DNA from: Ignatzschineria ureiclastica | GTDB taxonomy: Bacteria; Pseudomonadota; Gammaproteobacteria; Cardiobacteriales; Wohlfahrtiimonadaceae | Reading direction: 5' to 3' | Assembly: GCF_003121845.1 (NCBI RefSeq) | Contig: NZ_QEWQ01000001.1 | Location: 124,001 to 188,000, forward strand | Length of the DNA stretch: 64,000 nucleotides | Part shown: piece after piece, positions 1-8,419 of the stretch | How positions within the stretch are numbered: position 1 is the first letter of the stretch | Layout of the letters: every line of letters starts with the position of its first letter | Program-made: the position numbers and the translations under genes | Notes under the pieces: generated by a model | What the model saw: only the letters and a program-made list of their open reading frames with translations | Databases searched by the model: none | What the model was told of the DNA's origin: nothing

Positions 1-795
1 GGTGTATTTAACTTTGAAGGCGGTTGCTATGCCAAAACAATCAACCTTTCACAAGAACATGAGCCAGAGATCTATGGTGCTATCCGCCGTGATGCGCTTC
101 TTGAAAATGTCGTGATTAAAGAAGATGGTTCTGTAGACTTCGCAGATGGATCAAAAACTGAGAATACTCGTGTCTCTTACCCAATTTACCATATCGATAA
201 CATCGTAGAACCTATCTCTAAAGCGGGTCCTGCGAAGAAAGTAATCTTCTTAACTGCAGATGCATTCGGTGTGATTCCACCTGTATCTAAATTAACGCCT
301 GAGCAGATGCAATACTACTTCCTTTCAGGCTTTACCTCTAAATTAGCAGGTACTGAACGTGGTATTACTGAGCCAACGCCAACATTCTCAGCTTGTTTTG
401 GTGCAGCATTTCTTCTACTTCACCCAACAAAATATGCTGAAGTATTAGTCAAACGTATGGAAGAATCTGGCGCGACAGCTTACCTCGTCAATACTGGTTG
501 GAATGGTACTGGTAAACGTATCTCTTTGAAAGATACACGTAATATCATCAACGCAATTTTGAGCGGCGAGATCGATCAAGCTGAAACAGAAACAATCCCT
601 GTTTTCAATCTTGATGTGCCTAAAGCAGTAACTGGCGTTGATAGCACATTATTAGATCCTCGCAATACTTATGCTGATAAAGCACAATGGCAGGCTAAAG
701 CAGAAAACCTTGCTGGTCTCTTTGAGAAAAACTTTGACCAATACACAGATACCGAACTCGGTGCTGAATTAGCAAAAGTTGGCCCTAAAAAATAG
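1..795 (+). CDS. pckA: Phosphoenolpyruvate carboxykinase (ATP), C-terminal part
   Basis: ATP-dependent PEP carboxykinase converts oxaloacetate and ATP to phosphoenolpyruvate, CO2 and ADP, the first committed step of gluconeogenesis in the cytoplasm. The frame is open from base 1, so the 5' half of the gene lies outside the window; 264 codons remain. Family signatures visible here are [15 protein letters not shown], the [11 protein letters not shown] segment and the late [13 protein letters not shown] segment that lies around the adenine/metal site. The reading frame ends in TAG and is followed within 90 bases by a strong hairpin terminator, so this is the last gene of its transcript. Identification is firm; nothing can be said about its promoter or N-terminus. 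Confidence 0.97.
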   Translation, partial: GVFNFEGGCYAKTINLSQEHEPEIYGAIRRDALLENVVIKEDGSVDFADGSKTENTRVSYPIYHIDNIVEPISKAGPAKKVIFLTADAFGVIPPVSKLTPEQMQYYFLSGFTSKLAGTERGITEPTPTFSACFGAAFLLLHPTKYAEVLVKRMEESGATAYLVNTGWNGTGKRISLKDTRNIINAILSGEIDQAETETIPVFNLDVPKAVTGVDSTLLDPRNTYADKAQWQAKAENLAGLFEKNFDQYTDTELGAELAKVGPKK

Positions 796-880
796 GCACT
801 CAAGACCAAGAGGAAATCGAATCCATCAAACCTAAGTGATGATTTTAGTGATTAAACTGAAATCATTAGATGGAAATAGA

Positions 881-910
881 AAATCCCAACAAACATTGTT
901 GGGATTTTTT
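881..910. terminator. Bidirectional rho-independent terminator between pckA and rsmC
   Basis: A perfect 12-bp stem (AAATCCCAACAA / TTGTTGGGATTT) with a 3-nt loop is followed by TTTTTT on the plus strand. On the minus strand it is followed by TTTTCTATTT. It can end both pckA (plus) and the convergent pilB-rsuA-rsmC transcript (minus). Confidence 0.9.
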
Positions 911-960
911 ATATTCTTTATTTCCTGCGGTGCGATCTGCAATAGATCAATAAACACTGA

Positions 961-1998
961 TTATTTAAATCGTTCTAACTGCATAATTTTAAATTGATTA
1001 TTACTAGCTATTTGCTGACAGCGAACCGATTGTTCTGAACAGATCTTTTCGATCGCAATAAATTTATTCACTACAAGATAAGCAATACCTTTACGGCGTA
1101 ATAATCGCTTACAATTTTGTACAAATTTTTCTGTTAAAGGTTGAGAAGTACCAAATCCCTGATGAAAGGGCGGATTACAGATAATACGATCAAAAGTACG
1201 ATCTTCTAACATTGAACCACAATCATCGAGTGTCACTGTTGCAGGAATATCTAACTGCTGCAAATTATACTCACACAATACAACGGCCGGCACATTACAA
1301 TCGGTCGCCACTAATTCTGTTATTTCGGGATGATCCCCAATAGAGCCCGCCAAATAGCCATAGCCACAGCCTAAATCGAGCACTTTCCCTTTAATACTGT
1401 CGCCTATTTCTGAAAGTGTCTCTACTAAAAAACGACTGCCTTCATCAATTTTCTTATAACCATAGATTCCGGGTTTACTCACAAAGTCGAGAGATTGCTC
1501 AAAATCCTCAAGCACTAATAATTCTCGATATTCAAATCCCCCTAACTCTAATGTCGCACCAGCACGTTTCGTAATATCGGCATAACGCACTCCTTTACCA
1601 ACAAGCGTTAACTCCATATCACCCATTGCAGAAGCGTGCTTAATAACACTTTTAATCCCCTCTTGATTGTGCCCTGTTAAGATCAGATGTCCACCTGCTT
1701 TTAAAATACGCGCGATCTGTTCTAATAGATAGAAAGTTAAAACCTTAGATTTATTCAATCGAAATAGAACAAAATCAAGACTCTCATCTGCCACTTCTTC
1801 CAAAATAAAATCACTTAAATTGCCGGCAAAACCCATTGCATCTAATTGATTAGCAATATCTTTGCGATTGGTCATATATTGGATATTATCCCGCACAACA
1901 GCGCTCTCAATTACAAAGCTCTCATCGGCAATCAATAACCCCTTTCCTTCACTCATTAGGGATTGATTCTGAAATAATGCACTACTTGCTTCTGCCAT
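961..1998 (-). CDS. rsmC: RsmC/RlmG-type rRNA (guanine-N2)-methyltransferase
   Basis: A 345-residue class I SAM-dependent methyltransferase with the two-domain layout of RsmC and RlmG: a divergent N-terminal methyltransferase-like half and a catalytic C-terminal half. The SAM-binding motif DLGCGYGYLA is at residues 208-217 and the N2-guanine catalytic motif NPPFHQG at 275-281. RsmC modifies G1207 of 16S rRNA and RlmG modifies G1835 of 23S rRNA; length (E. coli RsmC is 343 aa) and the NPPFH motif favour RsmC, but the choice between the two is inference. The ATG lies inside the end of rsuA (17-nt overlap), so the two are translationally coupled, which fits a shared role in small-subunit rRNA modification. 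Confidence 0.82.
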   Translation of the reverse strand: MAEASSALFQNQSLMSEGKGLLIADESFVIESAVVRDNIQYMTNRKDIANQLDAMGFAGNLSDFILEEVADESLDFVLFRLNKSKVLTFYLLEQIARILKAGGHLILTGHNQEGIKSVIKHASAMGDMELTLVGKGVRYADITKRAGATLELGGFEYRELLVLEDFEQSLDFVSKPGIYGYKKIDEGSRFLVETLSEIGDSIKGKVLDLGCGYGYLAGSIGDHPEITELVATDCNVPAVVLCEYNLQQLDIPATVTLDDCGSMLEDRTFDRIICNPPFHQGFGTSQPLTEKFVQNCKRLLRRKGIAYLVVNKFIAIEKICSEQSVRCQQIASNNQFKIMQLERFK

Positions 1999-2710
1999 TT
2001 ATTAATCCTTCTCTCTCTTCTATCGTTAACGCTCGATACTCTCCGACCGCTAAACCTTCTAATGTAATATTACCAATGGCTGCCCGATGTAGCTTCTCTA
2101 CACGATTCCCTACCGCCGCCAACATTCTTTTGACTTGATGATAGCGCCCTTCTATTAAAATCAATTGGATATGTAGAGTATCGATCATGATCACTTCCGC
2201 TGGCTTCGTGATTGTTGTTTCACCATTGAGCATCACGCCTGTCTCTAAAGCTCGGATCATCTCTACCGTAATGGGTGCAGCTAATTCCACATCATAAACC
2301 TTTTTCACCTTGTCGAGTGCTTGATTCCCCTTAGGATGTGTGACTGCATGCGACCAAGCACCATCATCCGTAATTAGTACTAATCCTGTAGTGTCTGCAT
2401 CTAATCGCCCGGCGATATGAAGATCTTCAATTGGCTCATCTAATAATGTAAAGAGCGAAAGATGACCATCGTGACGATGACTTGAAACGTACCCCGCCGG
2501 CTTATAAAGGACAAAATAGCGATACTCATTATTATGAATTAATAATTCATCATCAAGATAGATTTTATCTGTTACGGATACTTTATAATCTCGTGCAGTA
2601 ACCGTCTCACCATTGACCGTCACCCAACGGCCCCGGATAATTTTTCCTGCTTCTTTGCGAGAGACGCCTGCTGTTTTTTGTAAAAATTGATCTAGTCGAT
2701 AATCAGTCAT
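1982..2710 (-). CDS. rsuA: 16S rRNA pseudouridine(516) synthase RsuA
   Basis: A 242-residue pseudouridine synthase of the RsuA/RluB/E/F family. An S4 RNA-binding domain occupies roughly residues 3-60, followed by the catalytic domain with GRLDADTTGL at 101-110; Asp104 is the expected nucleophile. The DDGAWSH segment after the catalytic motif and the short overall length match RsuA, which isomerises U516 of 16S rRNA. The start codon overlaps the end of the pilB frame by 8 nt and the stop overlaps the start of rsmC, giving a tightly coupled three-gene operon. RluE or RluF specificity cannot be fully excluded from sequence alone. Confidence 0.88.
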   Translation of the reverse strand: MTDYRLDQFLQKTAGVSRKEAGKIIRGRWVTVNGETVTARDYKVSVTDKIYLDDELLIHNNEYRYFVLYKPAGYVSSHRHDGHLSLFTLLDEPIEDLHIAGRLDADTTGLVLITDDGAWSHAVTHPKGNQALDKVKKVYDVELAAPITVEMIRALETGVMLNGETTITKPAEVIMIDTLHIQLILIEGRYHQVKRMLAAVGNRVEKLHRAAIGNITLEGLAVGEYRALTIEEREGLINGRSK

Positions 2711-5150
2711 GTGTGACCCGTAAAACCTCTTCTAAGGAAGTAACGCCTTCTAAAACCATCTCAATGCCAGCTTGTCGCAATGTTTTAATCCCTTCCCGTT
2801 CTGCTTGTCTTTGAACCTCAATAGTGCCGGCATCTTCTAAGATCAAAGCTTCCATTCGTTTTGAAATGGACATCACTTCAAAAATAGCCCGGCGTCCTTT
2901 ATAACCATCTCGACATTCAGAACACCCCTTTGCTCTAAAGAAACGACTGGCCGCTTGTTTTGGAGTAAAGCCTAATGATTCTAAATAGTGGGAATCTACA
3001 ATATCCTCCTCTTTACAATGACAAAGGGTTCGCACCAAACGCTGAGCGATAATGAGTTTAACCGTTGAAGCAATATTGTAAAGCTCAATCCCCATATTTT
3101 TAAGGCGATTGAGTGTTTCAATGGCAGAGTTTGTATGCAGTGTAGAGAGAACTAAATGCCCTGTTTGTGCTGCTTTCACTACAATATCTGCAGTCTTATA
3201 GTCTCGAATCTCTCCCACCATGACAACATCTGGATCTTGTCGTAAAAAAGCCCGTAATGCTTCAGCAAAATCTAAACCAATTTCCGGATGAATCTGCAAT
3301 TGATTAATACCTTCAAGATTAATTTCTACCGGATCTTCTATCGTTGCAATATTCCGACTCGCCTGATTGAGTACATTCAGCGCCGCATAGAGTGTCACCG
3401 TTTTACCAGAGCCCGTAGGCCCTGTCACCAAAATCAAACCTTGTGATCGTTCAATCGCCGCCTGAATAACTTGTCGATCGTGATTTGATAACCCTAATTG
3501 ATTCAAAGTTAATGCAACTTCATTACTATCAAGTAGACGTAGTACAACCTTCTCCCCCCAAATGGTTGGGATCACCGAAATACGCGCATCAACCGATTCA
3601 CCATTTGCATCATCTTCATCTAATTGAATGGTTAAATGACCATCTTGTGGTAGACGCTTTTCTGCAATATCAAGCTCAGCCATCACTTTTAATCGAGAGG
3701 CAATGCGTTCACGATACTTTTCCGGAACTTGATAGGCTTCTTGTAATAATCCATCAATACGGAAGCGAATACGATAATGAGATTCATAAGGTTCAAAGTG
3801 AATATCAGATGCTTTTTGTGTCACAGCATCTAATAATACAAAATTGAGATAGCCCACCAGATCATCACTCGTAAGTTCCCCTGGAAGATCGGACTTCAGA
3901 GCCATTGATGGGGAATTGGTAACACTCACTTTAGAATTAAGACGGTCGAACTCAAGATGTCCATCGTTCTCCGTTAAATCAACGTCTAATTCTATCAGAC
4001 TGTCATTGTCTACTGCTTGTTCTTCAGACTCTAATTCTTCAGCCTCTAATTCTTCAGTCTCTAGTTCTTCAAGTGTGGATACTGTCGCCTCTGAAATGAC
4101 TACTCCCTCTGTCATTACTCTGGCCTGCGATATTGAATCTTCATCGGCATCGGCATATTGATAACTCAATTCTCGAGCTCCGTTATCTTGATCGTCTTCA
4201 TCTACCATTCGATATTGATCTGCCTGTGCATCAATCTCAGCTAAATAATCATCATCGACCGGTAATACCACTTCTTCAGTATCTTGTCGGTAATCTTCAT
4301 CATGATACGCCTCTATTACACGATCCGTTCCATCGGAATTATCTTCGGCAAGATCGTCCTCTATAGAATCGCCTTTTATAGAATCACTCTCTACGACATT
4401 TTCTCCTCTAGAGTCTTCCCTAGGGTTTTCGTCAAAATGATTCTCTTCAATGGCATCAACAACCCTACTATTCTCAGCCTTCTCCATCCGATCTCGATCC
4501 GCATTGTTTTGATCGATAGACTCATGCCCCTCATTTGCTTCCGCCGATTGACGCTCCTGATTAGTTTGTGCTTGAAGTAATTGAGCTTTTGCGGATGCTT
4601 CTCGCGCTTCTCTCTCTCTTTCTTTGAGCGCTTCCTGCTCTTGTTCCGCCCGCTCTTTCGCTTCTTTTGCTTTAACCGCTGTTTCTGCTTTTTCAGCTCG
4701 CTCACGCATACCTGCAATTTGGGCAATTAAAATTTGAATTTGCTGACTATCAGCGAGCCAATAATCTACTGGTGCCGGAAAATGTATTTGCTTTAACAGA
4801 GCCACTGTTTCGATATCTGCGACCGCAATTTTCAATCGCCCATCGATCATTCCAATCGGTGCAATAAAATAATCATTCATCTGCGAAACAGTAAGAGGCG
4901 TACCAATCGCAATCACTTGTGCTAAATTAAGACAAGCTAAATCCACGACTAATAATGAGTGCTTAGCATTAATATTAGCAAACATCGCCCCTTCAAAAAT
5001 AGCGTCACTCGATAGACCGTGAGCCCGTAATTTACCCACTACCGATTTTTCATTTTCATACATTTTAGCCGACAACAATGGAATCGCCTCTTTCGAGATC
5101 CATTTTAAGGCAATCAATGCTTGAATGAGTTGATGTTCTTCGAGTTTCAC
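2703..5150 (-). CDS. pilB: Type IV pilus/type II secretion ATPase PilB with a very long acidic linker
   Basis: Hexameric secretion ATPase of the PilB/GspE family that powers pilin polymerisation at the inner membrane. Residues 1-150 look like the MshEN-type N-terminal domain. Residues about 150-208 form a charged coiled coil (ERAE/KAKEAKERAEQE). About 209-420 are an extremely acidic, low-complexity linker. The ATPase core follows: DIHFEPY box, Walker A GPTGSGKT at 576-583, the Asp and His boxes (GEIRD, TLHTN), and a zinc tetracysteine made of CHC near 708 and CSEC near 743. At 815 residues it is about 240 longer than usual PilB, and the excess is the linker. No other pilus genes are nearby; it is cotranscribed with rsuA and rsmC. 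GspE or MshE is the alternative name. Confidence 0.87.
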   Translation of the reverse strand: MKLEEHQLIQALIALKWISKEAIPLLSAKMYENEKSVVGKLRAHGLSSDAIFEGAMFANINAKHSLLVVDLACLNLAQVIAIGTPLTVSQMNDYFIAPIGMIDGRLKIAVADIETVALLKQIHFPAPVDYWLADSQQIQILIAQIAGMRERAEKAETAVKAKEAKERAEQEQEALKEREREAREASAKAQLLQAQTNQERQSAEANEGHESIDQNNADRDRMEKAENSRVVDAIEENHFDENPREDSRGENVVESDSIKGDSIEDDLAEDNSDGTDRVIEAYHDEDYRQDTEEVVLPVDDDYLAEIDAQADQYRMVDEDDQDNGARELSYQYADADEDSISQARVMTEGVVISEATVSTLEELETEELEAEELESEEQAVDNDSLIELDVDLTENDGHLEFDRLNSKVSVTNSPSMALKSDLPGELTSDDLVGYLNFVLLDAVTQKASDIHFEPYESHYRIRFRIDGLLQEAYQVPEKYRERIASRLKVMAELDIAEKRLPQDGHLTIQLDEDDANGESVDARISVIPTIWGEKVVLRLLDSNEVALTLNQLGLSNHDRQVIQAAIERSQGLILVTGPTGSGKTVTLYAALNVLNQASRNIATIEDPVEINLEGINQLQIHPEIGLDFAEALRAFLRQDPDVVMVGEIRDYKTADIVVKAAQTGHLVLSTLHTNSAIETLNRLKNMGIELYNIASTVKLIIAQRLVRTLCHCKEEDIVDSHYLESLGFTPKQAASRFFRAKGCSECRDGYKGRRAIFEVMSISKRMEALILEDAGTIEVQRQAEREGIKTLRQAGIEMVLEGVTSLEEVLRVTHD
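4018..4075. repeat. 15-bp in-frame tandem repeat inside pilB linker
   Basis: Units of 15 bp (TCTAATTCTTCAGCC, TCTAATTCTTCAGTC, TCTAGTTCTTCAAGT, preceded by a degenerate copy) are tandemly arranged at 4031, 4046 and 4061. On the minus strand they encode repeated LE(T/A/S)EE pentads. Being a multiple of three, unit gain or loss would alter linker length without a frameshift. Confidence 0.8.
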
Positions 5151-5383
5151 AGTGACCCCTTCATTTTATTTCGTTATAAACCTTGTTTTTAATACTTTTA
5201 TCCCAAAATTGTAGCTATTATAGCACTACTTCTTGAGTCTCTTCTGTTCATAATGTAGAGTTATAACACTAATTTTATGTTATTTTCACCAAACTCCTAC
5301 ACTATTCTTATGTTCTCTTTTGTGAAAATTTCATCAATAAATCAGAATCATCACTCTTTAATATAAGGATTATAAAAAGCCGA

Positions 5384-6391
5384 ATGAGTAAAATCACACT
5401 CTCTTTTGACGATGACAACGAACGTCTCTCTAATCTTTGCGGTAATTTAGATGAGCATCTGCGACTTATCGAAAAGCGAACCATGGTCGATATCAATAAT
5501 CGTGGTGCATTATTTCAAATTGTGGGAAATCATACAGATATTGAGAATGCCCGCGCAATTTTAGAAGAGCTCTATCGGCAAACAGATGAAAAATGGCTTG
5601 AACCAAATGATGTTCATCTCGTTATTCAAGAGCTTGGGCCTGAATTTCAAGAAGTAGAGCAAACAGTTCAAGATCGAGTGATTAAAACTAAAGCCGGCCT
5701 TATTCGTGGACGCACGCCGGCACAGAAAGCGTATCTCTACAATATGGGCCAAAATGATATCAACTTTGGTATCGGCCCTGCAGGTACCGGTAAGACATTC
5801 TTAGCTGTTGCGGCCGCAGTGGAAGCACTGCAAAAAGATGAGGCACGCCGAATCATCCTTGTACGCCCGGCAGTTGAAGCGGGTGAAAAACTCGGCTTTC
5901 TCCCTGGCGATTTGACGGAAAAGATCGACCCGTATCTTCGACCGCTCTATGATGCACTCTATGAGATGCTTGGCTTTGAAACAGTCAATAAGCTGATTGA
6001 ACGCCATACCATAGAGATTGCACCACTTGCTTTTATGCGGGGTCGAACACTCAATGATGCTTATATCATTCTTGATGAAGCGCAAAATACAACTATTGAA
6101 CAGATGAAAATGTTCTTAACCCGTATCGGTTTTGGTTCCACAGCGGTCATTACCGGCGATGCTTCGCAAGTGGATCTACCACGTCACGTTAAGTCAGGTT
6201 TAAAACACGCACTTGAGATCTTAAACAATGTTGAGGGAATCTCTATTAGCCACTTCTCTTCTGCCGATGTCGTGCGTCATCCGATGGTTGCCAAGATTAT
6301 TGATGCTTATGAGAAAGCAGATGAAGCAGAACGCGTTGCCAAAGAGAAGCGAGAAGAAGCCCGTCGTGCTGAGCGAGAGTCTGTTCAATAA
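5384..6391 (+). CDS. ybeZ: PhoH-like ATPase (YbeZ)
   Basis: A 335-residue PhoH-family P-loop NTPase, paired with the endoribonuclease YbeY in most proteobacteria and linked by genetic and interaction data to rRNA and RNA metabolism. A KH-like N-terminal region (residues 10-100) precedes the ATPase core with Walker A GPAGTGKT at 131-138 and Walker B ILDEAQ around 229-234. The C-terminus is a charged helix rich in Arg, Lys and Glu. The gene is divergent from pilB across 233 bp. It precedes ybeY as usual, but a hairpin terminator at 6442-6478 lies between them. The miaB gene that often precedes it is not present here. Confidence 0.93.
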   Translation: MSKITLSFDDDNERLSNLCGNLDEHLRLIEKRTMVDINNRGALFQIVGNHTDIENARAILEELYRQTDEKWLEPNDVHLVIQELGPEFQEVEQTVQDRVIKTKAGLIRGRTPAQKAYLYNMGQNDINFGIGPAGTGKTFLAVAAAVEALQKDEARRIILVRPAVEAGEKLGFLPGDLTEKIDPYLRPLYDALYEMLGFETVNKLIERHTIEIAPLAFMRGRTLNDAYIILDEAQNTTIEQMKMFLTRIGFGSTAVITGDASQVDLPRHVKSGLKHALEILNNVEGISISHFSSADVVRHPMVAKIIDAYEKADEAERVAKEKREEARRAERESVQ

Positions 6392-6399
6392 AATAGCAT

Positions 6400-6423
6400 C
6401 AAATGCAAATGCAAATGCAAACG
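6400..6423. repeat. Hexanucleotide tandem repeat after phoH
   Basis: Three exact tandem copies of CAAATG followed by one CAAACG, immediately after the ybeZ stop codon. It is non-coding and looks like a short slippage-prone microsatellite. Confidence 0.85.
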
Positions 6424-6441
6424 CATTGATCATATAAACTG

Positions 6442-6478
6442 ATAAGATGATTGCCAAACGATCATCTTATTTTATTTT
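6442..6478 (+). terminator. Rho-independent terminator after ybeZ
   Basis: A perfect 10-bp stem ATAAGATGAT / ATCATCTTAT with a 9-nt loop is followed by TTTATTTT. It separates ybeZ from ybeY, so ybeY probably has its own promoter or depends on read-through. Confidence 0.75.
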
Positions 6479-6572
6479 AAGTACCCTATTATTCTCAGCA
6501 TCTTAGATATCGACTATCGGATATCCGATATCTTCTATTTAACTGTAATTAACCCTGTTACGCTATCATCCT

Positions 6573-7085
6573 ATGACATTACAATCCAATATGAGTATTA
6601 TTACTATGCGTGATCTTTCACTTTTAACTATCGATTGCCAACGAAATATTGAAACATCCCTCCCCTCCGATGAAAAAATCGCAACTTGGGTCAACCTAGC
6701 ACTCTCTGTTGCCGGCTTTGAAAAGGAAGCGGAAGTGACTATTCGCTTTACGGATAATGAAGAGATACAGGCGCTTAATCGAGAATATCGAGGCAAAGAT
6801 AAACCTACTAATGTGCTCTCTTTCCCTTTCGAAGTCCCTGATTTTCTTGCGGATGAAATTCCCACATTAGGCGATATTATCATTGCAATGCCGGTCATTG
6901 AAGCGGAAGCCGCAGAACAAGGAAAATCAATTGAGTCACATCTTACCCATATGACCATTCATGGAACATTACACTTATTGGGCTTTGATCATATAACCGA
7001 TGAGGAAGCGCAAGAGATGGAAGCCCTTGAGATAGAGATTTTGGCTCAATTAGAAATTGCTAACCCTTATCAAATAGATGAATAA
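6573..7085 (+). CDS. ybeY: Endoribonuclease YbeY
   Basis: Single-strand-specific metalloendoribonuclease acting in 16S rRNA 3'-end maturation and 70S ribosome quality control. The zinc site H-x3-H-x5-H is explicit as HGTLHLLGFDH, with His130, His134 and His140 of the longest frame. Upstream lies the conserved NREYRGKDKPTNVLSFPFE segment. The start is uncertain: in-frame ATGs at 6573, 6591 and 6606 all lack a good ribosome binding site, and comparison with the family, whose members start just before the LDLQ-like strand, would favour one of the later two. The lnt and corC genes that commonly follow are absent. Confidence 0.93.
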   Translation: MTLQSNMSIITMRDLSLLTIDCQRNIETSLPSDEKIATWVNLALSVAGFEKEAEVTIRFTDNEEIQALNREYRGKDKPTNVLSFPFEVPDFLADEIPTLGDIIIAMPVIEAEAAEQGKSIESHLTHMTIHGTLHLLGFDHITDEEAQEMEALEIEILAQLEIANPYQIDE

Positions 7086-7219
7086 TTCTAGATGGGTAAT
7101 TCTAGGTGAGTAACCCTTAAAATAAGTTATGCTATAGTAATACTCTATTCGAGGTATCTACTATTTAATTTATCTACTATTTAGACGTCATTCATCCTAT
7201 TCATTTTAAAGGTCGTTTT

Positions 7220-7729
7220 ATGAGTTCCGATATCCCAAAAAAGCAAGCGCCCAAACCACGAACTATCTTCATTATCGCTTGGATTGGTCTATTTATTTTT
7301 AACCTACTCTTTGCACGCTTAACTACAACGGTGCCGGTTTCGCTGATCTCAATCTTTATGCTTTTTACTGCCGGCGCACTCTACAAAGAACGTCCACATT
7401 TACGTCCAATGGCCATTGTTGCACTGATTATTGCGCTCATTTTTCTCGCTATCACCTATTTCGGTACTATTTGGCTCCGTTATGAAGTCGTCAGCCTACT
7501 CGATATTCGAGGACCGAAGTTTTTCCAAGTGGGATTCTACCTCTTTAGCTTCCTCAATGCAGCAGCGTTCACGACTGTAGGTATTGGTCTTTTTAAGGGC
7601 TACAGTCGTAATAAAACAGGATTTATAACACTCATTGTGACTGCCTGGATCTATTTCGGTATCGCTTTTCTACTCAAAGATTTTATTCAAACACTTCTTG
7701 AGATTACAGCACAAATGCCACAGGGTTAG
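7220..7729 (+). CDS. Uncharacterised small membrane protein
   Basis: A 169-residue protein that I do not recognise. It has a short basic cytoplasmic N-terminus (KKQAPKPR) and four probable transmembrane segments, near residues 15-50 (two short helices), 62-85, 103-124 and 133-158. The loop WLRYEVVSLLDIRGPKFFQ separates the middle helices. There is no signal peptide, enzyme motif or transporter signature. The start follows AAAGGTCG at a reasonable distance. It stands alone between ybeY and a long AT-rich gap, on the same strand as both flanking transcripts. A real gene is likely because codon use and hydrophobic patterning are consistent; its function is unknown. Confidence 0.65.
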   Translation: MSSDIPKKQAPKPRTIFIIAWIGLFIFNLLFARLTTTVPVSLISIFMLFTAGALYKERPHLRPMAIVALIIALIFLAITYFGTIWLRYEVVSLLDIRGPKFFQVGFYLFSFLNAAAFTTVGIGLFKGYSRNKTGFITLIVTAWIYFGIAFLLKDFIQTLLEITAQMPQG

Positions 7730-8419
7730 CTAGTTATTTTAAACGCATCATTCACCTATATATGCAACTTTTTAAATACAATTCTGCACATCATACTCCT
7801 CGTTTAATCGAGGTATTGCACTATATCTTTTAAAATCTCCTCTAAGCACTCTTTCTAATAACCTCATCCTCTTAGATAAAATTAGATATAGATCATAAGT
7901 AACGCGATCCATTTAACTGTATATGTAATCAATCTAAATAGAAAACTATTATGCAATAAGAGAGGCATTTCAGCCTTAATATTCACAAAATAAAATTTTA
8001 ATTAAAGAAAATTAAATATAAGTCAAACTCCAATACAATTTCATCCATTTATGTGCAAAATAGTGTTATAAATAGAGATGGTAAGTTTAATCCACTGTTA
8101 ATTTAAGTTACTTTATTTTTTGGTGCCATTTTTTGATACCCAAAATAAATTAATACTGATAAAATTAACCGGATTTAATATCATAATAGGTAATCAATAA
8201 AGCTTTTTATATAGATTAATTGTATTAATTAAATATGTATTAAAAATTCATATATGGTTAGGTTATAAAGAGAAAGATCTCTCTACAACGATAACGGTAT
8301 TAGTGAGTACAATCACAAACATTCTCACTTATACATTTAGATCATCTTTCAATCGTAATGCTAACTTTAATTGTAAAGTAATTGTCCATTAAGACAAACC
8401 TATAAGGAGTTAAACAGCT
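7730..8419 (+). other. Long AT-rich intergenic region upstream of ackA
   Basis: About 690 bp without any open frame worth calling and very high AT content. It must carry the ackA promoter, but I find no convincing -35/-10 pair and no FNR-like TTGAT-N4-ATCAA site. Just before ackA are two small dyads (CTTTA/TAAAG near 8364 and TTGTC/GACAA near 8382) and a good ribosome binding site AAGGAG at 8403. Confidence 0.5.

Noticed and set aside
3485-4580. Several open frames antisense to the pilB linker
   Set aside because: They are produced by the Asp/Glu-rich codon bias of pilB on the opposite strand and have no starts with ribosome binding sites or family motifs.
7730-8419. FNR or ArcA site upstream of ackA
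   Set aside because: No acceptable match to TTGAT-N4-ATCAA; the region is AT-rich, so weaker matches are meaningless.
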